Translations under genes and position numbers: made by a program
Shown here: positions 38,850-51,106 of the stretch, in pieces
How the letters are laid out: each line of letters starts with the position of its first letter
How positions within the stretch are numbered: the stretch's first letter is position 1
Assembly: GCF_041381155.1 (NCBI RefSeq)
Contig: NC_091137.1
Location: forward strand, 24,473,655 to 24,537,654
Reading direction: 5' to 3'
DNA length: 64,000 nt
From: Argopecten irradians
Taxonomy: Eukaryota > Mollusca > Bivalvia > Pectinida > Pectinidae
The notes under the pieces: model-generated
Databases searched by the model: none
What the model saw: only the letters and a program-made list of their open reading frames with translations
What the model was told of the DNA's origin: nothing

Positions 38850-40800
38850 TGTTTTGACCTTCAGTTATCTTTAACTCAATACGTGATAATAGCTTATCTA
38901 ACAAATGACATGTTGAGAATAATCTACACTTACGGCGGATATTGATTTACCTCTCTTGGTCCGTACAGGCAGCATGTCTTTCAGTCAAAATTGGCCGCTT
39001 GTCTTGACACACCTCAAAATGCTGATAAAAATAATCGATATTCTCAGTATATTATTTTCAGGATTGGGTCATAATATTTGTGATGTGTATATAAGGAATA
39101 CATGCACATCTACAAATGTATATGCATATAGCAAACAAGAACTGTTATCAAAGTTGGCTTACAACTTGGAGAAATGGATGGCGTGATCAACGCGGAATCC
39201 TCACTGATGATTTTGTTCATAAATGATACAACACGCCCTTCCACTCTGGATTACGATATTGAGGCGGACGTATGTAACTTAACGCATTTACCAAACATAG
39301 ACGGATTTGTTCTGGAAACTTATTATACTAAGTCATACGACCTACAATGGCCATAGCTGGTAAGAGGGTATTAGATAAAAAAAGGACTTAGATAAATACA
39401 TTCATAATTGAAGAACATCGTTGCGCTGGACGTCTATCTTTTAATGGATAACAATCTCAATAGCCGCAACGATTTTGCAATCACTCATACCCTTCTCGTA
39501 CGTATAATTCTTGGTCTGAACAGGCTATGTTGTCCAGTTATCGCAATGATAATAGCTGTGGATGGAGTTTCTGTCACATGAACCCATCAACTTCTGATAC
39601 TTTGGCAGTAGGTACTGTGAAACCAACCCGCTCAATTTTAATCGTATACTCACGAGTTAAGAGGAGGATTATTCCCACAAAGAGGTATTATATCTCCCAC
39701 GTATTGTGCTATACGTGAATTATCATTAGATGCACAGACAACAAAGAATTTCAATTTTGGATTTATGGTCACAGCTTTAATGAATATATACAAATGGCGG
39801 CACGGTCCATAAATAGACCACAATGGCACGCCATCAAACAAATTCAATCAAAATTGCAACACAAATTTATTGATGGATTCTGGGAAACAGTAATCCACCA
39901 ATTAAGATGGCCGCCGGTCCATCAATAAACCATAATGGCAAGCCATCAATCAAATAAATTATTGATTCTGGATAAATTCAATCAATCAATCCGTCAATAT
40001 AAACATCATATGATAATCAATATGATGTCAATCAATCAATATAAATCGGTCCATCAGACCTTGAAAGAGCATGTGTACCGACTGTGATTTCAACCGGGAA
40101 AGTAAAATGCTGAATTATACCAATACCTGCAAGGAAACGTGCACCAAGAGGTTTTTTGTAAGCATTTTAGAAATAGAAATAACCCGATTTTCAAGCAACT
40201 GGGACCAAAGTTGTCTACAAAGCTGCACAAAATTACATCAGATATATCCATTTCACATTTAGATTACAATCTCAGGGCTTAAGAACTATATTAGTGCCCT
40301 TGTTATAATGCAGGTTAACAAACTTTTAATAAAGGTGTGAAATTGTAAGCAATTAAACTGTTCAGCGTCATTAAGATGTCTATGATGCGTTTTTTAGGCC
40401 TTAGCCAGCTGAGGACAAATTAGACTAGGGCTCAATTAATAGCTGTTTCAAAATTCAGAAATTACTCTCTGCCAAAATTCTTTAAAAGGTACAATGCTCC
40501 TGTTGGTGACCAAAAATGGCCTTCATCATTCATAGCATAATGAAACCCTGGACCACGTTAATTATTTTTATCAAAAAGAAAGATTTTTACATATTAATTG
40601 TTCTATAATGCTTTCTAATGCAACTGAATCATCATAAATAAGGCGCTTATCCTTCCTCAAAAAAAGTGTTAAAAAGTGTTAAAAATTACATTAAAATGTT
40701 GTTTCGCATATGACCCTTGTTTTGACCCTTTCAGCCGTTTTTTCAAAGGTGATCAACCGATTTGACCTCATCAGAGGTTGGCAATACTGATACTAGGAAT
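38850..40800. other. Upstream flank of gene 3 and unique spacer
   Basis: 38850-39713 is shared with 62640-63504. It contains frames that look weakly protein-like but have in-frame stops in both copies, so no gene is called. 39714-40835 is unique. It has an imperfect tandem repeat (39793-39890 and 39907-39975, GGCCGCCGGTCCATCAATAA type) and an AATCAATCAAT-rich run to about 40050. Nothing else seen. Confidence 0.45.
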
Positions 40801-40835
40801 TGGGAAATACCTTAATAATGCTAGCCAAAAAGTCT

Positions 40836-43320
40836 ACTGTTATAGGTAATCTGGTGTCACCACCTTCCTCACTATCTCTCTTAATTCCCTCCAACAGTTT
40901 TTTAACAATAAATTGTTGAGTAAGATCATCATGACCACCTAGCTTGCAATTAAAACTCAAACCAATAAAAGCTTGAACTGCAGACTGGGAATAGCCTTTA
41001 ACAGACATATATATGCAAAATATCGCATTACTTTATGTATCTTTGGTGTTTTGTTATTCTGTATAGTAAACTATAGTTACTAAGCTAGTAGTCTTCATAA
41101 AAATAATTTCTTAAACCTGAACTCATAAGACCAAACTTGGACTGCCAAAAATTATTTGCACCAATTCCAAGAAAGTTATGTCTCTCATGATGGATTTTCC
41201 CTGCCAATCACTTGGACACCTGAAAACTATTCAATTACTTACCCAACAGGAACCACAAACTAATTCACAATTCCCTGCACTACCTGTATACAGACCTAAA
41301 TCCACATTAATGCCCCAAGTACTCTCCGCAAAGTAACAGGACCCATTAAAATAAATCTTTCAAAAATAGCAACCACATTTTTTAAGTTTGCTCTAATTTA
41401 CTTAGATATTCTTACTTTATAAAAGGGGTTCCGTATGCCTGTCATTGCATTAAACATAGCCGTGTAAAGGTCCTAGCTATTGGTATAGCGTTTGCACAAC
41501 AAGACATAATCTCAGCCAGACTGTAATTCTTGTAGTTTTACTTTCCAACACTTTCACGATTTCTGACCTGATATACCACTTTCTCCTAAGGTACCCTGAC
41601 TACCATTTTAATAGTGTCAATTTCAAGACCCAAAAAACACAAAAACTGTAGTTAGACCTTCTGATTTATAAACGTATACACATTTCATTGCATGTTTCTC
41701 GAAAGAAGACATGAGCCTAGCACATGTATCACATTGTTCTTTTCCAGCAAATATAAAATCGTCCAAATACTGATCTAGACTTTGCTCACTGCACTTCTCC
41801 TTAACTACTTATTAAATAAATGTTGATATTTTTTTTTCTAAATAGACTACATGAAATTGAGCACCCCATGGGAAAACACTTATCAAAGAAATACTTATCT
41901 TGAAACTTAAATCCTATTATCGGAAAATCCGCCGAATGGATTGGGAGGACGGAATGCAGATTTAATATCAATTTTCCTTATAGTCCCGTTTCCCAACTGC
42001 TATAATTTTAACTACTTTATCAAATGACGAGAATTTAACAGAAACTGTATCAGGATCAATATTACTATTCATACTTTTACCTGAAGTACATGAAAGGTGA
42101 GTAATTAACCTCCATTTTGCACCTTTTTGGGAACTAAATCTAGGGGACCCTATCAAAGGGAGCCTACTTCTCTACCTAATTCTACTTCCTGAAATATTTT
42201 CTGATATGTCTGTGTGTGTTAGATATATGGAGGCCACTTTCAATTTTCTGGATTCTCTCGGGATCCTTGAGCCTAGATATTGAATTCTAAAACCATTTTA
42301 AACCCCTCCCCAAGAAGCTGTGTCCCTACTGCTACCTGTGGGTACTTAGCTATCCAGTAGCTAAGAGCTGTGATTTTTATTGGTGTGTTTCCTAATGTCC
42401 ACACCTGTTTGTGATTCTTGCTTGTTTCCCACCTGTCTTTGCTGTTTTGTATTGTTGTTTGTTTTTCGGAAAGAATATGAGTTGTTTGTATTCATTTTAA
42501 CACAATTCATACTAGCATGCCCCCCACTACACGTAATACATATGTGATAGTAGCTACAGTGTGGGCGTGTACAATTTCCTTTATAATTGTAGTCGAAACA
42601 TTTTAGGGTGTTAGAATTTTGATTTTGTGACTGAAGTAGGGGGACCCGCTGTGGCTGCATATATAACAGGTATAATTCATTGTCAATAATGTCCCATGCC
42701 CCTTGGAAGTTAAGAGCTTTTCTTAACCTATATTGCTCGTCATCTTTGATCCAGTCCATGCCACCACATCTCTGAGCCCCAAGGCAAACAACATATGTAT
42801 TTTAAAAACCCATGCAACTGTTCTGGGTGCAGAGCTGTATAAATGCTGATATATATAATGAATGCATCTGTCCATTTACTGATGTCAAAAATCTTAGGAT
42901 ATTGATTTTTTGGTTTGATAAGAAGCCCCCATCAACTAGAGATATCCTATGAGCCCGATGGGAATCTCCCATTGAGTTAGACAACAATTGTTAAAGTACA
43001 GCATACTTTCCATTTGTAATCTTATGCTTCACTGAAACAGATACACACAAGCCTAACATATCATTAACACTTGCAATAGGGGTTGGCATTACACCAAAGG
43101 ACGTACCCGGGTCTTGTAATACAGGAGGTGTTGCTGCTACCGGTAGCTCAGGTGGCATATAATGGTCAGTTCCACTCCCAGTTGCAAGAGGTCCTGAAAT
43201 CGTCCCATGACTAGGCCCAACTGTCGACGTCACCGACTCAACTTCTGCAGGCACTGTTGCTGGTCCTGTCCTCTTCCGTCTCTATAGGGGTCTCGCCACG
43301 GATGCAGTCATGCATGAATA
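40836..43320 (-). mobile_element. DIRS-like (tyrosine recombinase) retroelement, copy 2
   Basis: Minus-strand order is gag-like part, reverse transcriptase, recombinase, as in DIRS elements. The gag region begins MTASVARPL then a stop, VPAEVESVTS (near 43250). It then has a Cys/His knuckle, CFDYNYKGNC..PHC..YHIC..C..GHASMNC, in 42361-42759. The RT has GAKWRLITHLS and SMNSNIDPDTVSVKFSSFD (41968-42156), then YLDDF (plus 41755-41769) and EKSEGLTT. The recombinase N-terminal domain is at 40793-41008: SVKGYSQSAVQAFIG, QFIVKKLLEGIKR, RLPITVDFL. The catalytic C-terminal recombinase domain (R..HxxR..Y) was not found. Frames are broken several times, so the element is dead. Confidence 0.8.
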
Positions 43321-44540
43321 AAAAAACTCACCTTTCAAAACAAAAAATTACAAGTACTGTTCAATGTAACCATAACAATTTTGTACATGTACAGAAACGC
43401 AAACGGTTCACATTGGTACGCCGATCGACTTGACCGAAATACATAGGTCATGACCGCTAGGTAAACTCGACCCAACAGGGAATCTCGCCCCGAATGGGTA
43501 AAGTGAATCAATACGATCGCAATCGTCTCCAAGGAAGTGTTTAACTGTTACAATTAATTGTTTAATATTTAAATGATCGGTCACATTCATGCTAGCCTAC
43601 ATTTACAAATGTATGTGCGATCTCGGCAACAAAGTAAAACTCGGCCCAAGTACATTCACGATCGTCAAAATTGTTCCGAGTTGAATATGATAGGATATAT
43701 CCTATAGTGAAACAGATTCAAAACAATGAAATATACAAATTATTAATTTCGATGCATTCAGTATGTATCACAAAAAGTATGACTTTACTTTTAATACTTT
43801 GCCAAACCATCGATCACGCCGGCGCCATGCCGGATTATGAAGTCAATGACGGAAATAAATCCATTCCCATCTAACAGAATGTATTTGAGAAATCAATCCA
43901 AAATCAGATGAAAAACATACATTAGATATCAAACAAAAGAAATGCATCGAAATTTTTGAAGAAATTGAGTGTTCAAACCAATTATTTTTTCACATAAACT
44001 TAGCCTCTATCAAAGCTGTCATTGTACCAAGTTGTCTTCATTTAAAAAGGGCGAATAACTCGTCAGCAATTCTGACATAACGTTTTGAGGTATCACGCTA
44101 CCAAATCAACAGGTGCCCTCCGATAACCGCACTATATGGTTTATTGCCATTAGTGCTATTATTATTTTCAGATACCATTGTTCATACATTAACCGCAACG
44201 GTGCAGTTATGGTAAACAAAATCGGCTAGTATATTTGTGTATAGTGAACAAGCCTAGCAAGTGAAAATATAATTCTATAATTTTATATATTTCAAAAAGT
44301 TGTTAACTTACCGTGAATACTACACTACCTGGATAATTATAAATAAATGATATAAGTATCAACCCGCATAACGCGGGTCGTCTTATGTTTCCGTTTCCCT
44401 GCGTCGTTCTAATTAAAGTGTAGTTGCCACGGGACAATATATTTTAATATACAGGAATAGGGGTTCTTTTAATTGTATTTCATTTTTCTTTCGGAAACGT
44501 AGTGGACCTGTAAATAAAGATATAATAACACACGTGTAAC

Positions 44541-45078
44541 TGAGATATCTAGCCACCGATTCTTTCAGAAAATCGTTCTCCAGTTCATCACCGACCTCTG
44601 CCAGATAGACGTGTTCCCCGTAACAGGTAGTCTGCAAAAAACATATGATATAAAACCAGATTATTTGGTTTTATTATCAATCTTATTACGATTATGTTGT
44701 GTATACAATCCATGCTTATTGTATCATTTACGAAATTGTTTTGGTTTAGAATATCGTTATTATCGTATTTAGAAAATATATTTTCATAGCAATTTCCCCT
44801 ACCGCGTTCTTTTCATTTCTTTTCAAACAGTAAAATTTAACCGTGTCATTGAACATAAGACTTGCTGATTTTTTCCAATCGAGAATCTATCTTGTGTCAC
44901 ATTTTGATTTTAAAATGATAAAATATCATCACTTTCATGTTGCATAAATCAAATTTGCATCATAAAAATAAACAATGAACTTTTATCTGGAATACTTTAT
45001 CGAGGCCGCTGACCAGTCCTGTTTATCGAAAAATGCCATAAAGCAGGAATGTCCATCCGTTCGGACATCCTCGAACGA
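44541..45078 (-). pseudogene. C-type lectin exons 3 and 2 (gene 7 relic, copy 2 only)
   Basis: Exon 3 (44541-44631, 91 nt) is open: TTCYGEHVYLAEVGDELEND..., with acceptor GCAG and a weak GTTACA donor. Exon 2 (45001-45078) reads RGCPNGWTF, then loses frame because 11 nt are missing before the second Cys. The rest (SCFMAFFDKQDWSAAS) is legible in another frame. Its donor GT is now AT (TCG|ATAAAG). No exon 1, 4 or 5 nearby. A broken member, absent from duplicate 1. Confidence 0.75.
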
Positions 45079-45229
45079 CTGTAGATCAGAATTTAATAGA
45101 CATTACTAGGAATATTATATCTTAAATGGCTAGGGTAAACAGTGGCACGAAGTGAACGCCCTCGGCTCCATATGAAAATCGTTAATATACCCGTGTGCAT
45201 AGAATGCGTTAATTACATAACTAATATTC

Positions 45230-45592
45230 CATTGATTACTTGATTAGTTCCGTCATGCATGACCTGAGGTAGATTTTAATTGTTTCCGTTATGAGTTGGA
45301 ATGGATTTCGACTGGTTCTACCATTAGTTGTGGTAGACTTTAATTGGTTCCGTCATGAGCTGGGGTAGATTTCGATTGGTTCCGCCATTGAATGTGGTAA
45401 ATTTCGATTGCTTTCGTCATAAGTTGAGGTAGATTTTGATTGGTTACCTCATGAGTTGTGGTAGATTTTGATTGCTTTCTTTATGTGTTGATGTAGATTT
45501 TGATTGCTTTCGTCGTCATGAGTTGAGGTAAATTTTGATTGGTTCCATCATGAGTTGAGGTTGATTTTGATTGGTTCCGCCATGAGTTGAGG
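45230..45592. repeat. 32-bp minisatellite, about 11 copies
   Basis: Unit close to GAGTTGAGGTAGATTTTGAT followed by TGGTTCCGTCAT, with variants (GGTTACCTCAT, GCTTTCGTCAT). In duplicate 1 only one residual unit remains at 24946, exactly where about 2.2 kb are missing. The array is therefore one edge of that deletion or insertion. Confidence 0.85.
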
Positions 45593-46808
45593 TAGAACTC
45601 GTGACAAGTCATAGCTGATGTCTCTTAAATAAACACCTGCGTACTTCATGTAACTACTCTTTCACTTGTATGGCTGCAGAAAAGTCCATTGGATTTTAAT
45701 CACAGGGCGGATATATAGGTATTTTATTCCGTTATCATAGGCACTGTAAACCAACTTTCTTTCGCGAATTTCGCGATTAGACCTTTTGTTGTTCGCTCTC
45801 TGACACGCGTTCATGCACATGTGTATTTGGACGCGTATACTTACATGTATATTTACGGGAGAAGCTATTAAATTGTAGCTTATATACCCAGGACTAAATA
45901 ACGAGGGTGCTTTTTTACACCTGGAGCCGGTGATGGGGTGAAAACATCATCTAATATCTATTTAGTATATCGCAAACCAATGTTTTTCGCTGCCACTTGA
46001 TTTTGCGATTTCCAAAAACAAGTTCGCGGAGTTCAATAATGCGAAGTTAAAAATTGTATTCGAACTCCTTTCAATATCTATGGTGTAGATATTAATTCCC
46101 GTTGACAAGTTTTCGCGATTAGACATTATATTGTTCGCTCTCTGTCACGCGTGCATGCATATGCTATATTGGGCGTGTATACTTCCAGTGAATATTAACG
46201 AGAGAAGCCATTAAAATGTGGCCTATATACCCAGGACTGAATAAACGAGGGTGCTTGTTTACACCTGGCAGCGGTGATGGGGATGAAAACATATAATAGG
46301 TAATGTAATGTCTCCTCAGTATACAGTATACCAACTTTTTTTCGCTGCTTCTTAATTTCGCGATTTCCAAAAAACAAGTTCGCGAAGATCAACATTGTTT
46401 TACTCATATCTTAATCAGTGAGTCTTCTTTTAATTATTTAAAACTGTAATTTTTGTTGTACACTTAATGCCGACTGGCTAATTGCTAGAGGTCACGTGAA
46501 CGTGATTCTGGCCGCGATACCGTCATATAACGAGTCGAGGAAAATGACATCGACACACAAGATGTGTATCAGGTCGTATTTATTCACTTACATTCTGGTA
46601 GAGAATGACTATTTTAAGTGAATACAGAATATGACATAAGAAACTGATGACATAAATGATAAACTAATGTCTTTAAAAAAGTAAAGCATTGTTATGTTTA
46701 ATCACATTTTCTAAAATTGAAAAAATATATTCCACGTTTACATGACAATACAATGTTATAGCAATACCTGATAACATTTACCATTGTCCAAGAGATAACA
46801 ATACCTAC

Positions 46809-47793
46809 TATATTGATTTGTGATAATCGCGCTTATGAATTTATTCTCATTTTCACCTTCAATTTCAAGAAGGTAAGCATCGACAGAACAACAAGCTGCC
46901 TGTAATAGAAAAAAATTGTTATTATTAATTTTATTAAAATACTTCAATATGTACTCGTACATCACACAGGTTGAATGGAAGGATATACAACATTCAGATA
47001 AATTTAGAAAGACTTTATTAAAGTTAGTACTACCCTTGTCTCAAATCCACACTCGACCATAAAGCAACTTGTAATTTTCATCAGCTTTTTGGCAGGATTT
47101 CTTATAGATCGTGCATTTTTTGTAAATACAAGCCAAACTAGATACCTCATCATCGATACTCCATGGGTTGATATCACTGACGTCATATATCCACCTCTGG
47201 ACTTTGTCATAGTAAAACTGGAGGCAGCAGAAGACACAGGTAATATTATCCTCTGATGTACATCAAAGGCATTGTATGCGCGGCATATTCTGGTTTACTG
47301 TGCTGCTTTAAGGCGTCGGTCTCTGCAGGAATATAATTAGTCAGTTTGTCTCCGAGACTGTCTCCGGTTTTACTATGAGATAGTCCAGGATAGATATAAC
47401 GTCAGTGATCGTAATCCTTGGAGTATCGAGAATGTAGACACCTCTGCTGATGACATGTGTATTTGAACTCGACAAGAATAGGGCTTCATTTGATATTAAG
47501 GATAGTTAATGAATCCTCAAGCTAGAGTTCTAGCAGAGGCTGTAACGTATATGATAACAACGATTAGATTATATGGATATAAAACAAAAATACTAAATAA
47601 ATTAGTACTTCTAGTTATCTATGATTTAGCTTTTTTGGTGTTTGTTTTAACTTTCAAAAACATTATCTGCTACATATGTATATGGTCAAAAGAATTTAAG
47701 TTACCGAAGCAGCTATCCAGTCGAGCTTATCGAAGGATAGTGAATAGCAGGAACCTCCGAATGCTGTCCAACCGGGTAAGCATCCTCTGGCCA
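46809..47793 (-). CDS. C-type lectin exons 3 and 2 (gene 5, 5' part, open)
   Basis: Exon 2 (47705-47793, 89 nt) has acceptor TTTTCAG and donor GTAAC and reads VARGCLPGWTAFGGSCYSL, then DKLDWIAAS. Exon 3 (46809-46899, 91 nt) reads AACCSVDAYLLEIEGENEN and ends at a GTAGGT donor. Sizes and phases match the intact genes. No exon 4 or 5 lies between here and the DIRS element, and no exon 1 was recognised upstream. Duplication from a breakpoint inside intron 3 probably separated these exons from their 3' half, which is represented at 21305-21994. Likely a fragment, not a working gene. Confidence 0.65.
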
Positions 47794-48847
47794 CTGAAAA
47801 TAAAGACATCGTTAGCAGTTGATGACATACTGCCATCTACAATCGCATATTCGTTGTAAATCTTTGCTCAGAAAATGTTACAAAAATCTAGTCATCTTTC
47901 AAAAATAATTTATACATTAATTGTGACATGTAGCAGCTTCATTCTAAATGTTTAATATATACAATCGAGTTAACTGTTTGACTGATTGATTAATATTATA
48001 AGACACTTCCATATATGGATATGATGGATATGGATATTCTACCCGAGGGTCACAAAATCTTTTAAAAACATCATGTGATAGGGTAGAATATCCCTATCCT
48101 TCATGTCCTTGTATGAATGAATATTTTACTCTCATAACTCGACGTTTAATTGCAGTTTTACTACTACTATTGTTTTCCGCCATTTTGAAATTAATTTCGA
48201 AAAACAACGCGACTGCAAGTCAATTCTCCATACAGGAAAATTGATTGATATTTTCAGGGCAAATCCCATTGCTTGTATCTTTTAAAGTAAATCCAGCCCA
48301 GTTTTTGAAAAAAAACGTTGTGACGTCACGAGGCTTAATTGCATGGGTAGCAATAGAGCTTCAGGTGACATAGGTGTATTGCCCTAGACCAGCCAGTATT
48401 ACACCTTTGTATGAGAGGTATGAGAGAATAATGCATAATGCAACACTAGTAATCGTGTGAAATGGAAAGTCAAAACTACATTAGCAGTTTTACTACAGAT
48501 TTCAAGAATCAGGTTTTGAAACATGCCAGTACAAAATAAAGGTATTTTGTTTTTAATTTGACTAATATAAAAAAAAGTCTGAAAAAAACCACCTGATATA
48601 ACTTGTCCAACGCGGCTATTGTCTAATTTGGATTCATGTGAATTCCAGTTTTATAATAAGATATTTTCCTTATTTTTTTCACAACAAATAAAACCTTATA
48701 ATCCAGGAACCTGGCTAGACCGACCAAATTATCGCATACCTTGCATCGACAGTGTAATTATCACCAAATGTAATCGGAATATGGCCATCATTGTCAATGT
48801 TCACAAACAGTCGGTGTCAGTGAAGCCCATAGAACAGCTGATAGCGA
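47041..48847 (-). other. Unrecognised cysteine-containing exon-like pieces (copy 2)
   Basis: Here block c (47041-47252) is fully open after the acceptor ACATCAG: DNITCVFCCLQFYYDKVQRW, then IYDVSDINPWSIDDEVSS, LACIYKKCTIYKKSCQKADE, and YGRVWI-stop. AATAAA follows (plus 47014-47019) about 22 nt after the stop, as in a terminal exon. Block b (47341-47443) reads GVYILDTPRITITDVISIL but stops earlier than in copy 1. Block a (48740-48847) has lost 16 nt and one Cys codon (TGC to AGC), so it is out of frame. Block c is the best preserved here and block a in copy 1. Family not recognised; with six cysteines in about 69 residues a secreted domain is plausible. Confidence 0.45.
48011..48115. repeat. 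Hairpin repeat (copy 2 of 27347-27450)
   Basis: Same GGATATGGATATTCTACCC / GGGTAGAATATCCCTATCC stem with a few substitutions. Confidence 0.65.
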
Positions 48848-48979
48848 CTTATCTATCAAGTTTCATTTGCGTTTAACAATTAACAAACTGTTTCCGTATA
48901 TTACGCAATGCGTTCTCTATTTTTATTCGTTGTCTTCGGCTATGTGCGGGCGGAAAAGGTTTCTATTATATGACTTTCG

Positions 48980-50340
48980 CACCGGTAAAATTGAAAAACG
49001 GAACTCCATTGATAAGACTATAAAAGATTCAATTTAACACAGACTGTGCCGCGTCACTCAGCGTTGATGTTTATGAATTATTTTGTGAATGCATTGTGAA
49101 CAATCTAGCTTGAGAATTCAATGACTATTCTAAATATCAAATGAAGCCCTATCCTCGACGAGTTCAAATATACATATCGTCAGCATTGAATGATTGGCGA
49201 TATGTTGTACCGGATATTCCCGATGATTTTGGTAGATCTAACAAACTTGATCTTAAATTTGGTTACATTTTAGTCACTATTTGGCAGTAATTAGAATATT
49301 GTTTTCTTTATTTTATACTTCATGATTGACCGATTCTTTTTTCATGCCACGAATGCCTAAATAATATCAGAGAATGTCACAAGAAACCGGCGTTATCGTC
49401 CCGCCATAATAGAGACAACGATTCTGCGTATCAACTTGATAACAGATGATCAAATCTAATGGATTCGTATATTAAAATCTATTTTAGCTTGAAAAAATAA
49501 TTATCTGAAAAATAAAATATAAGCATTGATTATTTAGATTCGTCTGGTTATAAAAAATCTTGATTTCATAATAACACTGACGTAAACATCTTTACATATA
49601 TTTCGATGGCCAGTTTTATTGTGTAAGTTAATGTATTCATCTAGGTTCTAGATTTCAGTAAATGATATGAGGTAAGTAAATATGTTTCCTCAACCTGGAC
49701 GGCTTACTATACGATATTATGATAGCAGAAACAGATCACACGACACGAAATCACGAAGTTATCTTTAAAGGTGACAAGAAGACGCTTACTCAATTTCGTT
49801 TCAATTAAATTCATATCGAACAACCCCGCGTGTAACCTTAATAACTGAGTATGAAGTGAAAACGTCAGAATCACAAGTCATTAAAATTCGTTTGGGTAGT
49901 AAAGAGAATGAAAACATTTTGTTACTTACCACTCGTTTTCTTGGTAAATTAATGTAAAATTTTGTGAAGTTTATTTTACTAGGACTAGACAGTTATTGTT
50001 ATGTTTTAAAATATTTATCGTGCTTGTCTAACACTGAATATTCGAACTACGCAAATTTGTTATCTAGAGTAGATTTAATTATATTCATTTATGATGGAGT
50101 TTTCTTTATTTGATAGATCCGAATTCAGACAGAAATCTTTTAATAGGAGAAAGAAATAAAAAGATCTTAATTCTGATTGAATGCAATGTGTTTACTTAGC
50201 AAAAAGTGTAATGTCATATTATTGATTTTCATATACACTGAATATGAACATGAATTACATTTATCCACATAAAGTCATAAGGAATAAAAGATTAAAACTT
50301 TTCGTGAATAGAATTTATTTTTTAAAATCAACATCATATC
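48980..50340. other. Non-coding stretch
   Basis: To 49.97 kb this parallels 28330-29880 of copy 1 without the 0.48-kb insertion. From 49.98 kb the copy-2-specific block begins. A sequence near 49140-49190 is an inverted match to 47455-47525 (CTAGCTTGAG...ATCAAATGAAGCCCTAT), as in copy 1 (28450 / 26790-26880). No exon supported. Confidence 0.5.
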
Positions 50341-50376
50341 TCATGATTTATTGCATTAGTGTAGATCCGATAGGTT

Positions 50377-51106
50377 TCATCCAATGACAATGCCACCAGA
50401 AGTACCGGTACTGGAAAAACAGATGTCTTCATATGATAAACTTGAATTTAGGTAAAAAAACCCAACAAGGCTACAGATAAATAATTCTCCAACTGAAGGA
50501 AATACAATTGCATAAACATACGGTATCGAAAAACAAGCTACAGGTTAAACTTGTATTTTGAAGAAGACTGTTAGAAGGTTTAATGATCGACAAAATAATT
50601 TTAATGAACAATTGTTGAATTCCTTTCTTTGAAATGCGATTTAATTATATTACCAGTCATTATGTTACCATCAGATCCTTGCGGGTAGGTATCCATTGTG
50701 ACGTCCTTATAATAGGGACGTAATTTAGCTCGTTTCCTCCGAAAAGTATGACGTTACGCTCTAAAACACATGGCGTCATAATCAATACCTACCAACAAGG
50801 GCAGATAACTCTGTAATATGCAAATACAGAGTATTTTCTTGATGTAGCTGTTTTAAATAAGAACATGCTTTTCCTCCTGGATCTCACAAACAAAGTTGTA
50901 TTTGATCGTGCATTCCAAGTCCATCCAATAGAAAGAAGATCCACTTAGATGGCCTCCCAAACAGTCTTGTCCGTGGTAATCGTTTGGCTCGCGGTGTCCC
51001 CAGTGGGTGTAGTTCAAACGACCATTACTACCTATCCACCGCCAGTCGGACTCCACAAAGGTATCGGTTCCACCGAGCCAGAAGTAGGTGTCGTGTGTTT
51101 GTTTAT
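50377..51106 (-). pseudogene. C-type lectin exon 4 and exon 5 relic (gene 6, copy 2 only)
   Basis: Exon 4 (from 51106, acceptor TTATTTAG) reads KQTHDTYFWLGGTDTFVE, SDWRWIGSNGRLNYTHW, HREPNDY (EPN), CLGGHLS, YWMDLEC and FVCEIQEEK. The donor that gene 1 has after GAGGACGG is gone, so the frame runs to a stop at 50853. A terminal-exon relic (50377-50410, ..SGGIVIG-stop) sits downstream in the correct phase. It is closest to gene 1 among the exon 4 copies. No exons 1-3 were found to the right. Probably an orphan. Confidence 0.7.
50669..50823. mobile_element. MITE-like element, copy 3 of 4
   Basis: Left arm CCTTGCGGGTAGGTATCCAT..TGTGACG, right arm GGCGTCATAATCAATACCTA..CAGATAACTCTGTAATATGC. Same family as 121-275. 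It lies next to exon 4 of gene 6. Confidence 0.6.

Larger units (their letters stand above)
22262..39713. repeat. Large segmental duplication, copy 1
   Basis: This segment corresponds in order and orientation to 40836-63504. It contains, left to right, the DIRS-like element, lectin exon 3 and 2 relics with interleaved unknown exons, the pseudogene at 31126-34896, and the intact lectin at 36421-38815. It ends where GTGCTATA is followed by CGTGAATT instead of ACTGGTCC. Much of the shared intron sequence is close to identical by eye. Confidence 0.9.

Noticed and set aside
39174..39718. Protein-like frames upstream of lectin gene 3 (both strands, also at 62950-63518)
   Set aside because: In-frame stops occur in both duplicates, and differences between copies do not spare any frame. 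Most likely promoter-side non-coding DNA.
45230..45592. CRISPR-like array
   Set aside because: The 32-bp units are contiguous and diverged with no unique spacers, and the DNA is eukaryotic. It is a minisatellite.
47509..47859. 116-codon plus-strand frame starting MNPQARVLAEAVTYM
   Set aside because: It runs antisense through lectin exon 2 (47705-47793), and its counterpart at 26860 stops after 61 codons. Best explained as a shadow of intron and exon sequence.
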